Positions 7,900 to 15,628 are shown, counted from the first letter of the stretch. The stretch is DNA of 38,776 bases from an uncultured Lachnospiraceae bacterium (GCA_902803155.1 CADCOU010000203.1:1-38776); one strand, 5' to 3'. Translations and numbers: made by a program. The notes: generated by a model not told the origin, from the sequence alone.

Positions 7900-8529
7900 T
7901 TACTTCGTTCCGAAGATGCGGTCACCGGCATCTCCGAGACCCGGGACGATGTAGCCGATCTCATTGAGATGATCATCCAGCGCTGCGATGTAGATGTCAA
8001 CGTCCGGATGTTCTCTCTGCACTCTCTCTACGCCGACTGGTGCCGCGATCAGGTTCATCATGCGGATATGTCTGCAGCCATGCTGCTTCAGCAGCGTGAT
8101 TGCCGCTGCCGCACTGCCGCCCGTGGCGAGCATCGGGTCTACGACGAAGACTTCACGCTGGTCGCAGTCTTCCGGAAGCTTGCAGTAGTATTCAACCGGT
8201 TCCAGCGTTTCGGGATCACGATACAGACCGATATGACCGACTTTGGCAGCGGGGATCATGGTTAGCATACCGTCTACCATACCGAGTCCTGCGCGAAGGA
8301 TCGGGACGACTGCCAGCTTGCGGCCTGACAGTTCCTTGACAGTGGTCTTGCAGATGGGAGTCTCGATCTCAACATCTGTAAGCTTCAGATCGCGGGTTGC
8401 TTCATAACACATCAGCCCTGCGATCTCCGAAACAATCGTGCGGAAATCTTTGGTGCCGACTTCCTTTCTCCGGATAACGCCGACTTTGTGCTGGATCAGC
8501 GGGTGATCGAGAATCGTAACTTTAGACAT
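7900..8529 (-). CDS. upp: Uracil phosphoribosyltransferase
   Basis: A 209-residue enzyme that converts uracil and PRPP to UMP in pyrimidine salvage, exactly the usual Upp length. The N-terminus MSKVTILDHPLIQHKVGVIR, the VPILRAGLGMVDGML segment, the PRPP loop VFVVDPMLATGGSAAAAI and the uracil-binding C-terminus EIGYIVPGLGDAGDRIFG are all present. The frame is open upstream to 8649, but ATG 8529 has AGAGGAGGAAG eight bases before it and gives the family start. The 171 bases between this gene and the phosphatase homologue hold a short hairpin (ACTCC...GGAGT) but no promoter I can defend. Confidence 0.97.
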   Translation of the reverse strand: MSKVTILDHPLIQHKVGVIRRKEVGTKDFRTIVSEIAGLMCYEATRDLKLTDVEIETPICKTTVKELSGRKLAVVPILRAGLGMVDGMLTMIPAAKVGHIGLYRDPETLEPVEYYCKLPEDCDQREVFVVDPMLATGGSAAAAITLLKQHGCRHIRMMNLIAAPVGVERVQREHPDVDIYIAALDDHLNEIGYIVPGLGDAGDRIFGTK

Positions 8530-8700
8530 TCTGAGCTTCCTCCTCTTGTGTGCCTGCCGGCGTGTGAAGCCGGACTCCTGCTTTGATGCGGCTGCTGGTG
8601 GTAAAGTTTCAATATAGCTGAACTCCTGCTGTGCGGGAGTGTATCGCACAATGTCATAACTTTCCGGATATCTGCTTTATCACAGATTCTGTCTGCAGGA

Positions 8701-9195
8701 TCATGTATTGGAAATCATGTCAGATGCTTCCGGCGAACGGGACAGTTCTTCTGCGCTCAGGATCGACGCAAGCCGGAGAACCTGGGCGTGCAGCATCTCA
8801 AAACAGCGATTATAATCTGCCAGGGAACCGCCGTACGGATCTTCCACTTCTTCTTCCGCCTGTATATAGGAAGAGAGGGCGAAGACGTTTTTGGCATCCT
8901 CATGATCTTTCAGCAGACGTTCCTTCTGGAGGGAATCGATCGTCAGTATCAGAGTTCTGTCATCAAAATCATCTCCCGTCAGCTGATCACTGATATGATC
9001 CTTCATAGACAGGGAGTGACTGACCAGTACGGCTTCCGCCTTCGGATTGATCGGCTCGGGAAACAGCACAACCAGACCCTTGGAAGTGATGAGGATATCC
9101 TCCAGCAGGAATTCACGCTGCAGGATCGCTTCTGCCATGGGACCGGTTGCAGTATCGCTTTCACTGACAAAGATTAGCTTATCGTAATGTTTCAC
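8701..9195 (-). CDS. Low-molecular-weight phosphatase homologue with degenerate active site
   Basis: A 164-residue protein of the LMW protein phosphatase fold, in the place normally held by ywlE (protein-arginine phosphatase) next to ywlC and upp. The P-loop should read C-x5-R-S-P-M-A-E; here it is FVSESDTATGPMAEAIL, so Ser 11 replaces the nucleophilic Cys and Thr 17 replaces the phosphate-binding Arg. The rest is retained, including PMAEAIL and the acid loop VEDPYGGSLADYNRC (compare DPFGGS in YwlE). The reading frame is intact, so this looks like a pseudoenzyme rather than a decaying gene. It starts at GTG 9195 with AAGGAG eight bases upstream and follows ywlC by 11 bases. Confidence 0.8.
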   Translation of the reverse strand: MKHYDKLIFVSESDTATGPMAEAILQREFLLEDILITSKGLVVLFPEPINPKAEAVLVSHSLSMKDHISDQLTGDDFDDRTLILTIDSLQKERLLKDHEDAKNVFALSSYIQAEEEVEDPYGGSLADYNRCFEMLHAQVLRLASILSAEELSRSPEASDMISNT

Positions 9196-9206
9196 GTGGA
9201 CGCTCC

Positions 9207-10253
9207 TTACACCTGGATGATCTGGTGGCCGGCTGCCTTGATCAGCCTGTTCATAATAGCTGCTCCCAACTGAGGTGTATCAAATGCCTCCGAGTATATT
9301 ACGCTGACATGCAGATCGTCGAATTCCCGCAGGATTCCGAACAGACGCTGCGAGATCGTGATCTCATCCGACCGCGTGCCTGCCGAGCGGACAATACCGT
9401 GTGCATATACGGATGCGTCTTCATCGGTGGCAATAATACCGGCCAGACCTCCGGATTCCTCCGCCTGACGGGCAAGATCTTCGATCTTTGCCCGTACGGC
9501 AGCCTCACTGCCTTCTACGATGGTGAGGGATGCTTTCGGCGCATAATGCCGGTATTTCATACCGGGAGCCTTTGGGCGGAAAGCAGGATCTTCCGAGTGA
9601 AGTCCCGGATCCATCCGAACTTCCCCGAGAACAGACTGAAGCATCTCCAGACTGATGAAACCCGGTCGCAGAACCAGGGGAACATCTTCGGTCAGATCAA
9701 TGATGGTTGATTCTATTCCGATCCCGACAGGGCCGCCGTCGATGATCATATCGATTTTTCCGTCCAGGTCAGCCTGTACGTGTTTTGCTTCGGTCGGACT
9801 TGGCCGGCCGGATGTATTGGCGCTGGGAGCCGCGATGTATCCGCCGCTTTTGCGGATCAGCTCCAGAGCGGCCGGATGTGAGGGCATGCGGACAGCCACG
9901 GTGTTCAGGCCGCCGGTTGTTTCAAGCGGGACCGCAGGGCTTTTGCTCAGGACCATGGTCAGAGGGCCGGGCCAGAAAGCATCCGCAAGCAGTCTGGCAG
10001 CAGATGGTATGTCCGATACGATTTTTTCAAGCGCACCCATGTCTGCGATATGGACGATGAGAGGGTTGTCGGAAGGCCTTCCCTTCGCTGTGTATATCCT
10101 CCGGGAAGCATCCGGATCCAGGGCATCGCCGCCCAGTCCGTATACTGTTTCGGTCGGGAAAGCGACCAGTCCTCCGCTGCGGATGATTCTTCCGGCAAGA
10201 GTCATCAGTTCCGGATCGATGCGGTTTGTCATGTCTGCTAGGATAGTGTTCAT
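9207..10253 (-). CDS. ywlC: Threonylcarbamoyl-AMP synthase (Sua5/YwlC)
   Basis: A 348-residue enzyme that makes threonylcarbamoyl-AMP from threonine, bicarbonate and ATP for the t6A37 modification of tRNAs. The YrdC domain covers roughly residues 10-205: GGLVAFPTETVYGLGGDAL, TAKGRPSDNPLIVHI, WPGPLTMVL, VAVRMPSHP, AAPSANTSGRPSPT and the IIDGGPVGIGIESTI strand. PGMKYRHYAPKASL begins the C-terminal Sua5 domain, so this is the long two-domain form. The frame extends to 10556, but that stretch is antisense to the S1-protein gene; ATG 10253 has GAGGGA five bases before it. First gene of the minus-strand unit ywlC, phosphatase homologue, upp, deaminase. Confidence 0.95.
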   Translation of the reverse strand: MNTILADMTNRIDPELMTLAGRIIRSGGLVAFPTETVYGLGGDALDPDASRRIYTAKGRPSDNPLIVHIADMGALEKIVSDIPSAARLLADAFWPGPLTMVLSKSPAVPLETTGGLNTVAVRMPSHPAALELIRKSGGYIAAPSANTSGRPSPTEAKHVQADLDGKIDMIIDGGPVGIGIESTIIDLTEDVPLVLRPGFISLEMLQSVLGEVRMDPGLHSEDPAFRPKAPGMKYRHYAPKASLTIVEGSEAAVRAKIEDLARQAEESGGLAGIIATDEDASVYAHGIVRSAGTRSDEITISQRLFGILREFDDLHVSVIYSEAFDTPQLGAAIMNRLIKAAGHQIIQV

Positions 10254-10275
10254 GCGTTCCCTCTTTCTGAGCGCA

Positions 10276-10284
10276 ATTATACCA
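10276..10284 (-). promoter_or_regulatory. Extended -10 promoter for ywlC
   Basis: On the minus strand TGG followed by TATAAT (10276-10281) forms an extended -10 element about 23 bases before the ywlC start; the -35 region (TGTGAA, 10299-10304) is a weak match. Confidence 0.5.
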
Positions 10285-10331
10285 CAAACTGACACATTTT
10301 CACATGTGGGTGGTGCATTTTTCCCAGAGTG

Positions 10332-10340
10332 TGATATACT
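10332..10340 (+). promoter_or_regulatory. Extended -10 promoter for the S1-domain protein gene
   Basis: TGA plus TATACT (10335-10340), 35 bases before the start codon, with no clear -35 hexamer. It lies divergently about 50 bases from the ywlC promoter. Confidence 0.45.
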
Positions 10341-10374
10341 GGCATTACTACTATTTTTTGGAGGTCCATCTGCT

Positions 10375-11460
10375 ATGGAAGAGGAAATGAAGGCACCGGT
10401 AACTGAAACTGTCGAAGAAGTCAAAGAAGTGGCTGCAGCGGCAGAGGAAACTGAAGTCGTAGAAGCAGCTGAGGCAGAGGAGGCCTCTGCTCCCGCGGAA
10501 GAACCGGAAGCAAAGGAAGAAGCCCCGGCTCCGGCGGAAAAGCCTGCGGAATCCATGGCGGATTATGAAGCAGAGATTGATGCATCGCTGCGGAGATACG
10601 AGAGGGATGAGAAGGTCAAATGCACAGTGATCAGTGTTGACCAGGATAAGATCATGGTCGAACTGGGATCGACGACCGGCATCATCCGCAAACAGGATGT
10701 CACCGACGATCCGTCCTTTAACCTGCAGGAGAATATCAAGCCGGGTGATGAGATCGAGGCAACCGTTCTCCGTTCTGATGACGGCCACGGTCACGTCGTC
10801 CTGTCCATGAAGGCTGCGGCTGCTGCAAAGGCATGGGAGAGACTGACCAGCCTGCTTGGTTCGAAGGAAGATGTTGCGGTCAAGATCACCGGAATCACCA
10901 AAGCCGGTGTCATCACGGTGCTGGAAGGTGTCCGCGGATTTATCCCGGCATCCAAGCTGAGCCTCGGTTATGTTGCGGAAGATGATCTTCAGAACTGGAT
11001 CGGCAAGTCGATAAACGCACGCGTGATCACAGCCGAAAAAGAAGGAAGGAAACTGGTTCTCTCTGCGAAAGAGATCCTGAGAGAGAAGGAAGCACAGGAG
11101 CGCAAGGATGCAGCGGCGCAGATCAGGGTCGGACTGGTAACGGACGGCGTAGTAGAAACCATTAAGGATTACGGTGCATTTGTCAGCCTTGGCAAGGGCG
11201 TGACGGGACTGCTCCATGTATCCCAGATCAGCCAGAAGCGTATCAAGACTCCGTCTGAAGTGCTGAAGGAAGGTCAGACAGTCAGGGTCAAGGTCACGAA
11301 GGTCGCGGACGGAAGAATCAGCCTGAGCATGAAGGCTCTGGAAGAGTCTGTTGCACCGGAAGCCGAAGAAGAGAAAGAGGAGATCAATTTCAAACTTCCG
11401 AAGAGTGAAAACATCGGTACCGGACTCGGTGACCTGCTGAAGGGGCTGAAACTGAACTGA
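10375..11460 (+). CDS. S1 RNA-binding domain protein (ribosomal protein S1-like)
   Basis: A 361-residue RNA-binding protein. Residues 1-60 are an acidic Ala/Glu/Pro-rich extension. Three S1 (OB-fold) repeats follow: about 77-150 (VKCTVISVDQDKIMVELGS, ending VVLSMKAA), about 163-233 (VAVKITGITKAGVITVLEGV, with GFIPASKL, ending LVLSAKEI) and about 249-322 (VTDGVVETIKDYGAFVSLGK, with GLLHVSQIS, ending ISLSMKAL). The third repeat is the most canonical. Firmicutes S1-like proteins of this size support translation or RNA turnover; a role on the ribosome is inferred, not shown. ATG 10375 has TTGGAGG ten bases upstream. The open frame before it to 9655 is antisense to ywlC and is not coding. Single-gene unit. 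Confidence 0.88.
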   Translation: MEEEMKAPVTETVEEVKEVAAAAEETEVVEAAEAEEASAPAEEPEAKEEAPAPAEKPAESMADYEAEIDASLRRYERDEKVKCTVISVDQDKIMVELGSTTGIIRKQDVTDDPSFNLQENIKPGDEIEATVLRSDDGHGHVVLSMKAAAAAKAWERLTSLLGSKEDVAVKITGITKAGVITVLEGVRGFIPASKLSLGYVAEDDLQNWIGKSINARVITAEKEGRKLVLSAKEILREKEAQERKDAAAQIRVGLVTDGVVETIKDYGAFVSLGKGVTGLLHVSQISQKRIKTPSEVLKEGQTVRVKVTKVADGRISLSMKALEESVAPEAEEEKEEINFKLPKSENIGTGLGDLLKGLKLN

Positions 11461-11544
11461 TCTCCGGAAATGACCGGCCGTAAGGTTTCGTTTCGGGAAC
11501 CGGAGCGGGCAGATATATGAAAACGAATCCAATGTAAGACAGAG

Positions 11545-11584
11545 AAACCCTCCCGACCGATCCGGTCAGGAGGGTTTTTAATTA
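11545..11584 (+). terminator. Terminator after the S1-domain protein gene
   Basis: AACCCTCC-C-GACCG pairs with CGGTC-A-GGAGGGTT (one C/A mismatch), loop ATC, followed by TTTTTAATTATTT. A weaker T-run on the minus strand may help end proC transcription. Confidence 0.85.
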
Positions 11585-11657
11585 TTTCGGTTTTGAGCCC
11601 GGGATCTCTGTGACTTCAGCTAATGCATGGGAGATAACAGGTTTTCTTTCGTGCGGG

Positions 11658-12449
11658 TTACATCCCGCGTGACTTTTTTACACAGGCCTTCTCCGCCTCG
11701 ATGACGGCGCTCCGGAATCCCTTTTCCTCCAGAACGCGCACAGCTTCCATGGTCGTGCCGCCCGGAGAACAAACCATATCTTTCAGCACGCCCGGGTGAG
11801 ATCCGGTCTCAAGCACCATCTTTGCGGAACCGAGGACCGCCTGCGCTGCAAATTTGTATGCCTGTGCACGCGGCATGCCGTCTGCGACCGCTCCGTCCGC
11901 CATGGCTTCTATGAGCATAAATACGTAAGCCGGTGAGCTCCCTGATACGGAAGTGACGACATCCAGCAGGTTCTCCGGAACGACCTCAGCTTTTCCGAAG
12001 CTTTCCAGGATCGCCATGACCTGTGCCAGGTCGTCATCTGTGACCAGCTCATTTCTGCAGACCCCGGTCATGCCTTCTTTGACCATTGCCGGCGTATTGG
12101 GCATGGTGCGGACGATTTTCAGATCTCTTCCGAACTGTTCCCGCAGCCAGGAGAGAGTCTTGCCGGGTGCGATCGTAACGATGACCGTTTCCTGGCGCAC
12201 TGCATCTCGGATCTCTTCGATCACTTCCTCATAGTATTGCGGCTTAACGGACAGGAACAGGATATCTGCGCCGGAGGCGGCTTCCATATTGGTGACGCAG
12301 GCGATCTTCAGGCGGTTCCGGATCCGCTCCTGTGCGGCGGGACTGCTGTCGGAAGCCATAAGATCGCCGGGGACGGAGATTCCGGATGACAGGATACCTC
12401 CGATTATGGCAGATGCCATGTTTCCGCATCCAATAAAAGCTGTTTTCAT
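11658..12449 (-). CDS. proC: Pyrroline-5-carboxylate reductase
   Basis: A 263-residue NAD(P)H-dependent enzyme for the last step of proline synthesis, normal length. MKTAFIGCGNMASAIIGGIL is the dinucleotide-binding start, LFLSVKPQ and VRTMPNTPAMVKEGMTG are family motifs, and VTSVSGSSPAYVFMLIEAMADGAV through DMVCSPGGTTMEAVRVLE forms the C-terminal dimer and active-site domain. AAAGGA lies about ten bases before ATG 12449. It has its own promoter divergent from the NlpC/P60 gene; no other proline gene is adjacent. Confidence 0.97.
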   Translation of the reverse strand: MKTAFIGCGNMASAIIGGILSSGISVPGDLMASDSSPAAQERIRNRLKIACVTNMEAASGADILFLSVKPQYYEEVIEEIRDAVRQETVIVTIAPGKTLSWLREQFGRDLKIVRTMPNTPAMVKEGMTGVCRNELVTDDDLAQVMAILESFGKAEVVPENLLDVVTSVSGSSPAYVFMLIEAMADGAVADGMPRAQAYKFAAQAVLGSAKMVLETGSHPGVLKDMVCSPGGTTMEAVRVLEEKGFRSAVIEAEKACVKKSRGM

Positions 12450-12496
12450 CTGTTATTTTCCTTTCTTGGCTTCTCTGAGTTATTAATTCATCATAA

Positions 12497-12525
12497 AGTA
12501 TAAATATTGGTCAGATTCGCGTCAA
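12497..12525 (-). promoter_or_regulatory. Promoter for proC
   Basis: On the minus strand TTGACG (12520-12525), a 17-base spacer and TATACT (12497-12502), about 48 bases before the proC start. Confidence 0.75.
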
Positions 12526-12544
12526 GTTTGGCGATTTTTGTGCC

Positions 12545-12573
12545 TTGACACAGAAATGAGGCACGAGTAGAAT
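12545..12573 (+). promoter_or_regulatory. Promoter for the NlpC/P60 wall protein gene
   Basis: A consensus TTGACA (12545-12550), a 17-base spacer and TAGAAT (12568-12573). A ten-base palindrome ACAAATTTGT (12587-12596) lies just after the expected start of transcription and could be an operator. The leader is about 100 bases. Confidence 0.75.
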
Positions 12574-12679
12574 TAAAACAAATGTAACAAATTTGTAATT
12601 TGCACGTCCGAAGATTAAAAACAGTTTTCATTTCCATGAACGGACGTTTGGGTGTGAGAGAAAACGGGGGGAAGAATTC

Positions 12680-14092
12680 ATGAAAAAACGGCTGAGTGCC
12701 ATGCTGATCGCGGCTGCAGCGCTGATGCTGGTGTCCGTACCTGTACGGGCAGAATTCGTTACAACTCGAAAAGGAACTGCATATAAGACTGCGTCAGGTT
12801 CTTATGCGACCGGTATGCAGACGATCGACGGGAATATGTATTTCTTCGATGCCGGAGGAATCCTGCAGAAGAATCAGTGGGTCACCGCGAACGGTAAGCG
12901 GTATTATGCAGGCAAGGATGGTGTCATTCGAACCAATGCCTGGATCAAGAAGACGTATTATGTCACTGCGACCGGTGAAAAGGCGAAAGGCCTTACAGAG
13001 ATCAAGGGCAGATTATATTATTTTAACCTGAAGACCGGAAAACTGATGAAAGGCAGGATCCGGGCCACATCCCGAACCGTCTATGTCACGAATGCAAAAG
13101 GGGTGGTGCTGCAGAATACTTTCTTCAGCGAGAAGGGAAAGCGGTACTATGCGAAAGAAGACGGTTCGCTGGCAGCCGGCCTGACAAAGATCGGGAATAA
13201 TTTATACTTTTTCCATCGCAAGAACTTTAAGATGATGAAGAGTATAAAGCGTACGATCAACGGAAAAACCTACTATTTTCAGAAGAAGGGAAGAGCCGCC
13301 CGCAATAAATGGATTAAGTTAAAGGGGAAGTACTATTATTTCCAGAATGACGGCACCATGGCAGTCAACCAGACCATTGGAGATTATTATGTCGGATCCG
13401 ACGGCAGACGGCTGAAAAAGGTTCAGAAAAACAATGTCAATAAGATCGGCGGAAAGTACTATCTGATAGACAGCAATGGCAAGACGTACAAGAGTTGCTG
13501 GGTCACGATCGGTGATGAAAAGTATTATGCCGGAGCGGATGGAGCCGCGCTGACCGGTCTGCAGACAATCGGCGGCATACAGTATTATTTCAATGAAAAA
13601 GGCGTGATGGAAAAAGACACGCTGGCCGTTGTCGGCAAGACAGTCTATACGATCAACAAGAGCGGCCGAATTACGAAGGTCAGCACGGCGATCGGAGAAG
13701 CCATTGCCGCATATGGCCAGAAGTTCGTAGGCAACCCGTATGTATACGGCGGAACGAGCCTGGCGAACGGTGCTGACTGTTCCGGATTTGCATTATCTGT
13801 ATTCGCTCATTTCGGCATTAAGCTGCTGCGTGTATCAGATGATCAGATGAAAGGCCCTTCCGCGGCTTTGCAGAAACAGGGCTACAAGAAAGGTACGGTG
13901 ATCAAGGATAAAAACCTGCTTCCGGGAGATCTGATTTTCTACGGAACTGCCAACTATTCGTCCCATACCGCAATCTATATCGGAAAGAATAAAGTTGTTC
14001 ATGCCGCCAATACAGTGATGGGCATAATCATTACGGACATTGACTGGTGTCCGGGACGGGTCAAGAATCATGCAATGCGTTACTGGGCATAA
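12680..14092 (+). CDS. Exported cell-wall-binding repeat protein with NlpC/P60 endopeptidase domain
   Basis: A 470-residue secreted protein. Residues 1-25 are a signal peptide ending VPVRA, with cleavage before EF. Residues about 30-345 are a run of aromatic-rich wall-binding repeats (for example GMQTIDGNMYFFDAGGILQK and KRYYAGKDGVIRTNAW), like choline/glucan-binding repeats. The C-terminal NlpC/P60 domain (about 350-470) has catalytic Cys in NGADCSGFAL, His in SSHTAIYIG and the third polar position in VVHAAN. Such proteins cut D-glutamyl-to-diaminoacid bonds of peptidoglycan stem peptides. Binding repeats at the N-terminus and catalysis at the C-terminus is a common clostridial layout. A GGGGGGAAG ribosome site precedes ATG 12680. 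Ligand of the repeats is unknown. Confidence 0.93.
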   Translation: MKKRLSAMLIAAAALMLVSVPVRAEFVTTRKGTAYKTASGSYATGMQTIDGNMYFFDAGGILQKNQWVTANGKRYYAGKDGVIRTNAWIKKTYYVTATGEKAKGLTEIKGRLYYFNLKTGKLMKGRIRATSRTVYVTNAKGVVLQNTFFSEKGKRYYAKEDGSLAAGLTKIGNNLYFFHRKNFKMMKSIKRTINGKTYYFQKKGRAARNKWIKLKGKYYYFQNDGTMAVNQTIGDYYVGSDGRRLKKVQKNNVNKIGGKYYLIDSNGKTYKSCWVTIGDEKYYAGADGAALTGLQTIGGIQYYFNEKGVMEKDTLAVVGKTVYTINKSGRITKVSTAIGEAIAAYGQKFVGNPYVYGGTSLANGADCSGFALSVFAHFGIKLLRVSDDQMKGPSAALQKQGYKKGTVIKDKNLLPGDLIFYGTANYSSHTAIYIGKNKVVHAANTVMGIIITDIDWCPGRVKNHAMRYWA

Positions 14093-14138
14093 TAAGAACA
14101 GTATCTGCAAAACAGGATCTAATTGAATAAATGCATAA

Positions 14139-14178
14139 AAAACAGAAGCTTCCCGGCAGGGAGGCTTCTGTTTCTGTG
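14139..14178. terminator. Bidirectional terminator between convergent genes
   Basis: AACAGAAGCTTCCC (14141-14154) pairs with GGGAGGCTTCTGTT (14159-14172) with one wobble and a GGCA loop; the T-run TTTCTGTGTT follows on plus, and the A-run before it gives a T-run on minus. Confidence 0.85.
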
Positions 14179-14197
14179 TTATGAAACCGATAACAGA

Positions 14198-15085
14198 TCA
14201 TGAAAGGTGAACCACAGCCGGATCCATCCTGGACAGATTGAAACAGCCGGTACATGCCATGGCTTTTTTCAATTCCGCATTTACCTCCGCCAGGTATGAC
14301 GCCATCGCATCGGCGCCGCCGTTTTTGATTGCAGTCATCAGCGGACGGCCGATACAGACTGCGTGGGCTCCGAGAGCGAGAGCCTTGAAAGCGTCCATGC
14401 CCGACCGGATATCACCATCCACGAAGAGCGGCACCGGCTTTTTCAGGCTCTTTCTTATCTCGGGCAGCGCCTTGAGCGGCGGGACTGCATAAGAGATCCG
14501 GTTGTTATGATGCGATATGACCAGTCCCTGCGCTCCTGCATCGACCGCTTCCTCCGCGTCATAGGTACTCAGTACGCCCTTTGCGATGACAGGAAGAGAG
14601 GTGGCAGAGCAGATCTCTCTCAGTTCTTCTGTCCGGATCGGAGACATCTCATAGCCGTCTACGATATCCGGAGAACCGTCAGACCCGAAGGGATGGTCAA
14701 TATCGATCCCCACGGCCAGCAGTCCCAGCTTTTCGGCATGCCGGATCTTCTGATAGATGAGATCCCTGTCCGTGTAGGGCTTGATGATCTCGATCATGGG
14801 CGCTCCGGAAGACGCGCAGAGTTCGACTTCTTTCTCATCAGCCATGCCGAGCCAGAGGATGACATCTGCTTTGGCGGCGCCTTCCGCATAAGCTTTCGTT
14901 GCTCCGTCAAACATGAAATGATCCAGATGTGACAGCGCGGCGGTCATTACAGGAGATGAAAACTTTCTCCCGTATAGATCCATGGTCAGATCCGGACTGA
15001 CCGAATTCATATATCTTGTCTCAACTAAAAGGGAATCCAGGTACTTTCTTGTGATGACATTTGAGTTTCCGCTGTTTTCAGACAT
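14198..15085 (-). CDS. FMN-dependent alpha-hydroxy-acid dehydrogenase family protein
   Basis: A 295-residue TIM-barrel flavoprotein of the lactate oxidase/glycolate oxidase family, which oxidises 2-hydroxy acids at FMN. It is shorter than the usual 350-380 residues. Visible are SSPVMTAALSHLDHFM near the start, ILWLGMADEKE, SLPVIAKGVLSTYDAEEAVD (the substrate and FMN Lys), AQGLVISHHNNR (the position of the catalytic HGGR motif, here SHHNNR), PLFVDGDIRSGMDAFKALAL and AHAVCIGRPLM (FMN phosphate). The altered HGGRQ motif and a terminal Cys-rich MACTGCFNLSRMD mark a clostridial subgroup with unproven substrate. ATG 15085 with AAGGAGAG five bases away is preferred over ATG 15103. Confidence 0.85.
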   Translation of the reverse strand: MSENSGNSNVITRKYLDSLLVETRYMNSVSPDLTMDLYGRKFSSPVMTAALSHLDHFMFDGATKAYAEGAAKADVILWLGMADEKEVELCASSGAPMIEIIKPYTDRDLIYQKIRHAEKLGLLAVGIDIDHPFGSDGSPDIVDGYEMSPIRTEELREICSATSLPVIAKGVLSTYDAEEAVDAGAQGLVISHHNNRISYAVPPLKALPEIRKSLKKPVPLFVDGDIRSGMDAFKALALGAHAVCIGRPLMTAIKNGGADAMASYLAEVNAELKKAMACTGCFNLSRMDPAVVHLS

Positions 15086-15136
15086 AATGCTCTCCTTCTT
15101 CATCTCCTCAGTGGGGATCTCAACGGGTCATCTAAT

Positions 15137-15165
15137 ATTTTAATAGTGTTCCTTGACTTCGACAA
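15137..15165 (-). promoter_or_regulatory. Promoter for the alpha-hydroxy-acid dehydrogenase gene
   Basis: On the minus strand TTGTCG (15160-15165), a 17-base spacer and TAAAAT (15137-15142). It falls inside the last codons of the VOC gene remnant. Confidence 0.5.
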
Positions 15166-15220
15166 GCAGGCCCAGCGCATCCGCAGTGTCGAAGTACTCA
15201 TATACCTCATCCGCGGCGCA
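15140..15220 (-). pseudogene. C-terminal remnant of a VOC/glyoxalase-fold protein
   Basis: On the minus strand a short reading frame ends DEVYEYFDTADALGLLVEVK plus EHY and a TAA stop. The tyrosine-FDT-xxxLGxxxE pattern resembles the last strand of vicinal-oxygen-chelate proteins. No earlier part of such a gene precedes it: the frame upstream runs into antisense of the galM and short-chain dehydrogenase fragments. It is best read as a truncated tail. The match is short, so the family name is tentative. Confidence 0.45.
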
Positions 15221-15340
15221 TTCTGCCTGGAGACGCAGTATTTCCCGGATACGCCGAACAGGCCGGAGTTCCCGTCCAATCTGTTCCGGGCAGGCGAAAA
15301 ACTGGTCACAAAGACGATCTACCGTTTCCGGACAGAGTAA
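15212..15340 (+). pseudogene. C-terminal remnant of aldose 1-epimerase (galM)
   Basis: The plus-strand frame reads GAFCLETQYFPDTPNRPEFP then SNLFRAGEKLVTKTIYRF, ending in TAA. This is the conserved end of galactose mutarotases (CLETQxFPDxxNxPxFPS...LxxGExYxxxTxYxF). The upstream sequence in the same frame (15146-15211) is unrelated to mutarotase and instead encodes the VOC tail on the other strand, so about 85 per cent of the gene is missing. It ends 31 bases before the short-chain dehydrogenase remnant, which suggests both once sat in one operon. Confidence 0.8.
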
Positions 15341-15370
15341 GCCTGTATGGCGGGAGGCAATGGAGGAAAA

Positions 15371-15623
15371 ATGAATACATTTTCGATTGATGGTAAGGTA
15401 ATGGTGATCATCGGCGGCACTAACGGTATCGGCCGCGGTCTGGTCGACTACTTCGTGGAGCAGGGCGTCACCGTCATTGCGATCGGAAGCAGGGAGGATA
15501 CCGCGCGGCGAACTGGGGACGATCGATGACATTGCCAGCGCAGTGCATTATCTTGTGAGCGGACATGCGGACATGGCGAGCGGATCGATCCTGGTCATCG
15601 ACGGCGGATGGACAAGCGTATGA
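15371..15623 (+). pseudogene. Short-chain dehydrogenase (SDR) with internal deletion and frameshift
   Basis: ATG 15371, behind a GGAGG site, starts an SDR: MNTFSIDGKVMVIIGGTNGI then GRGLVDYFVEQGVTVIAIGS, with the TGxxxGIG-type NAD-binding loop. After about 48 codons the frame hits TGA at 15527. A different frame from about 15509 encodes the normal SDR ending: LGTIDDIASAVHYLVSGHAD, then MASGSILVIDGGWTSV and TGA at 15621. Members are about 250 residues; here 84 codons remain, so some 160 residues including the Ser-Tyr-Lys site have been lost and the joint is out of frame. The product cannot be an active dehydrogenase. Confidence 0.88.
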
Positions 15624-15628
15624 TTCTT

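Noticed and set aside
8530..8700. Purine or pyrimidine riboswitch/attenuator before upp
   Set aside because: Only a five-base-pair hairpin is visible, with no T-run, PyrR box or purine-aptamer motif.
9655..10374. Possible 240-codon N-terminal extension of the S1-domain protein
   Set aside because: Antisense to ywlC, low-complexity translation, and promoter plus GGAGG site lie immediately before ATG 10375.
10254..10556. Ser/Ala-rich N-terminal extension of YwlC
   Set aside because: It is the antisense of the Glu/Ala-rich start of the S1 protein; ATG 10253 has its own ribosome site and matches the family start.
10351..11532. 393-codon open frame on the minus strand
   Set aside because: Lies antisense to the S1-domain gene and has no ribosome site or recognisable domain; it is a shadow of that gene's codon pattern.
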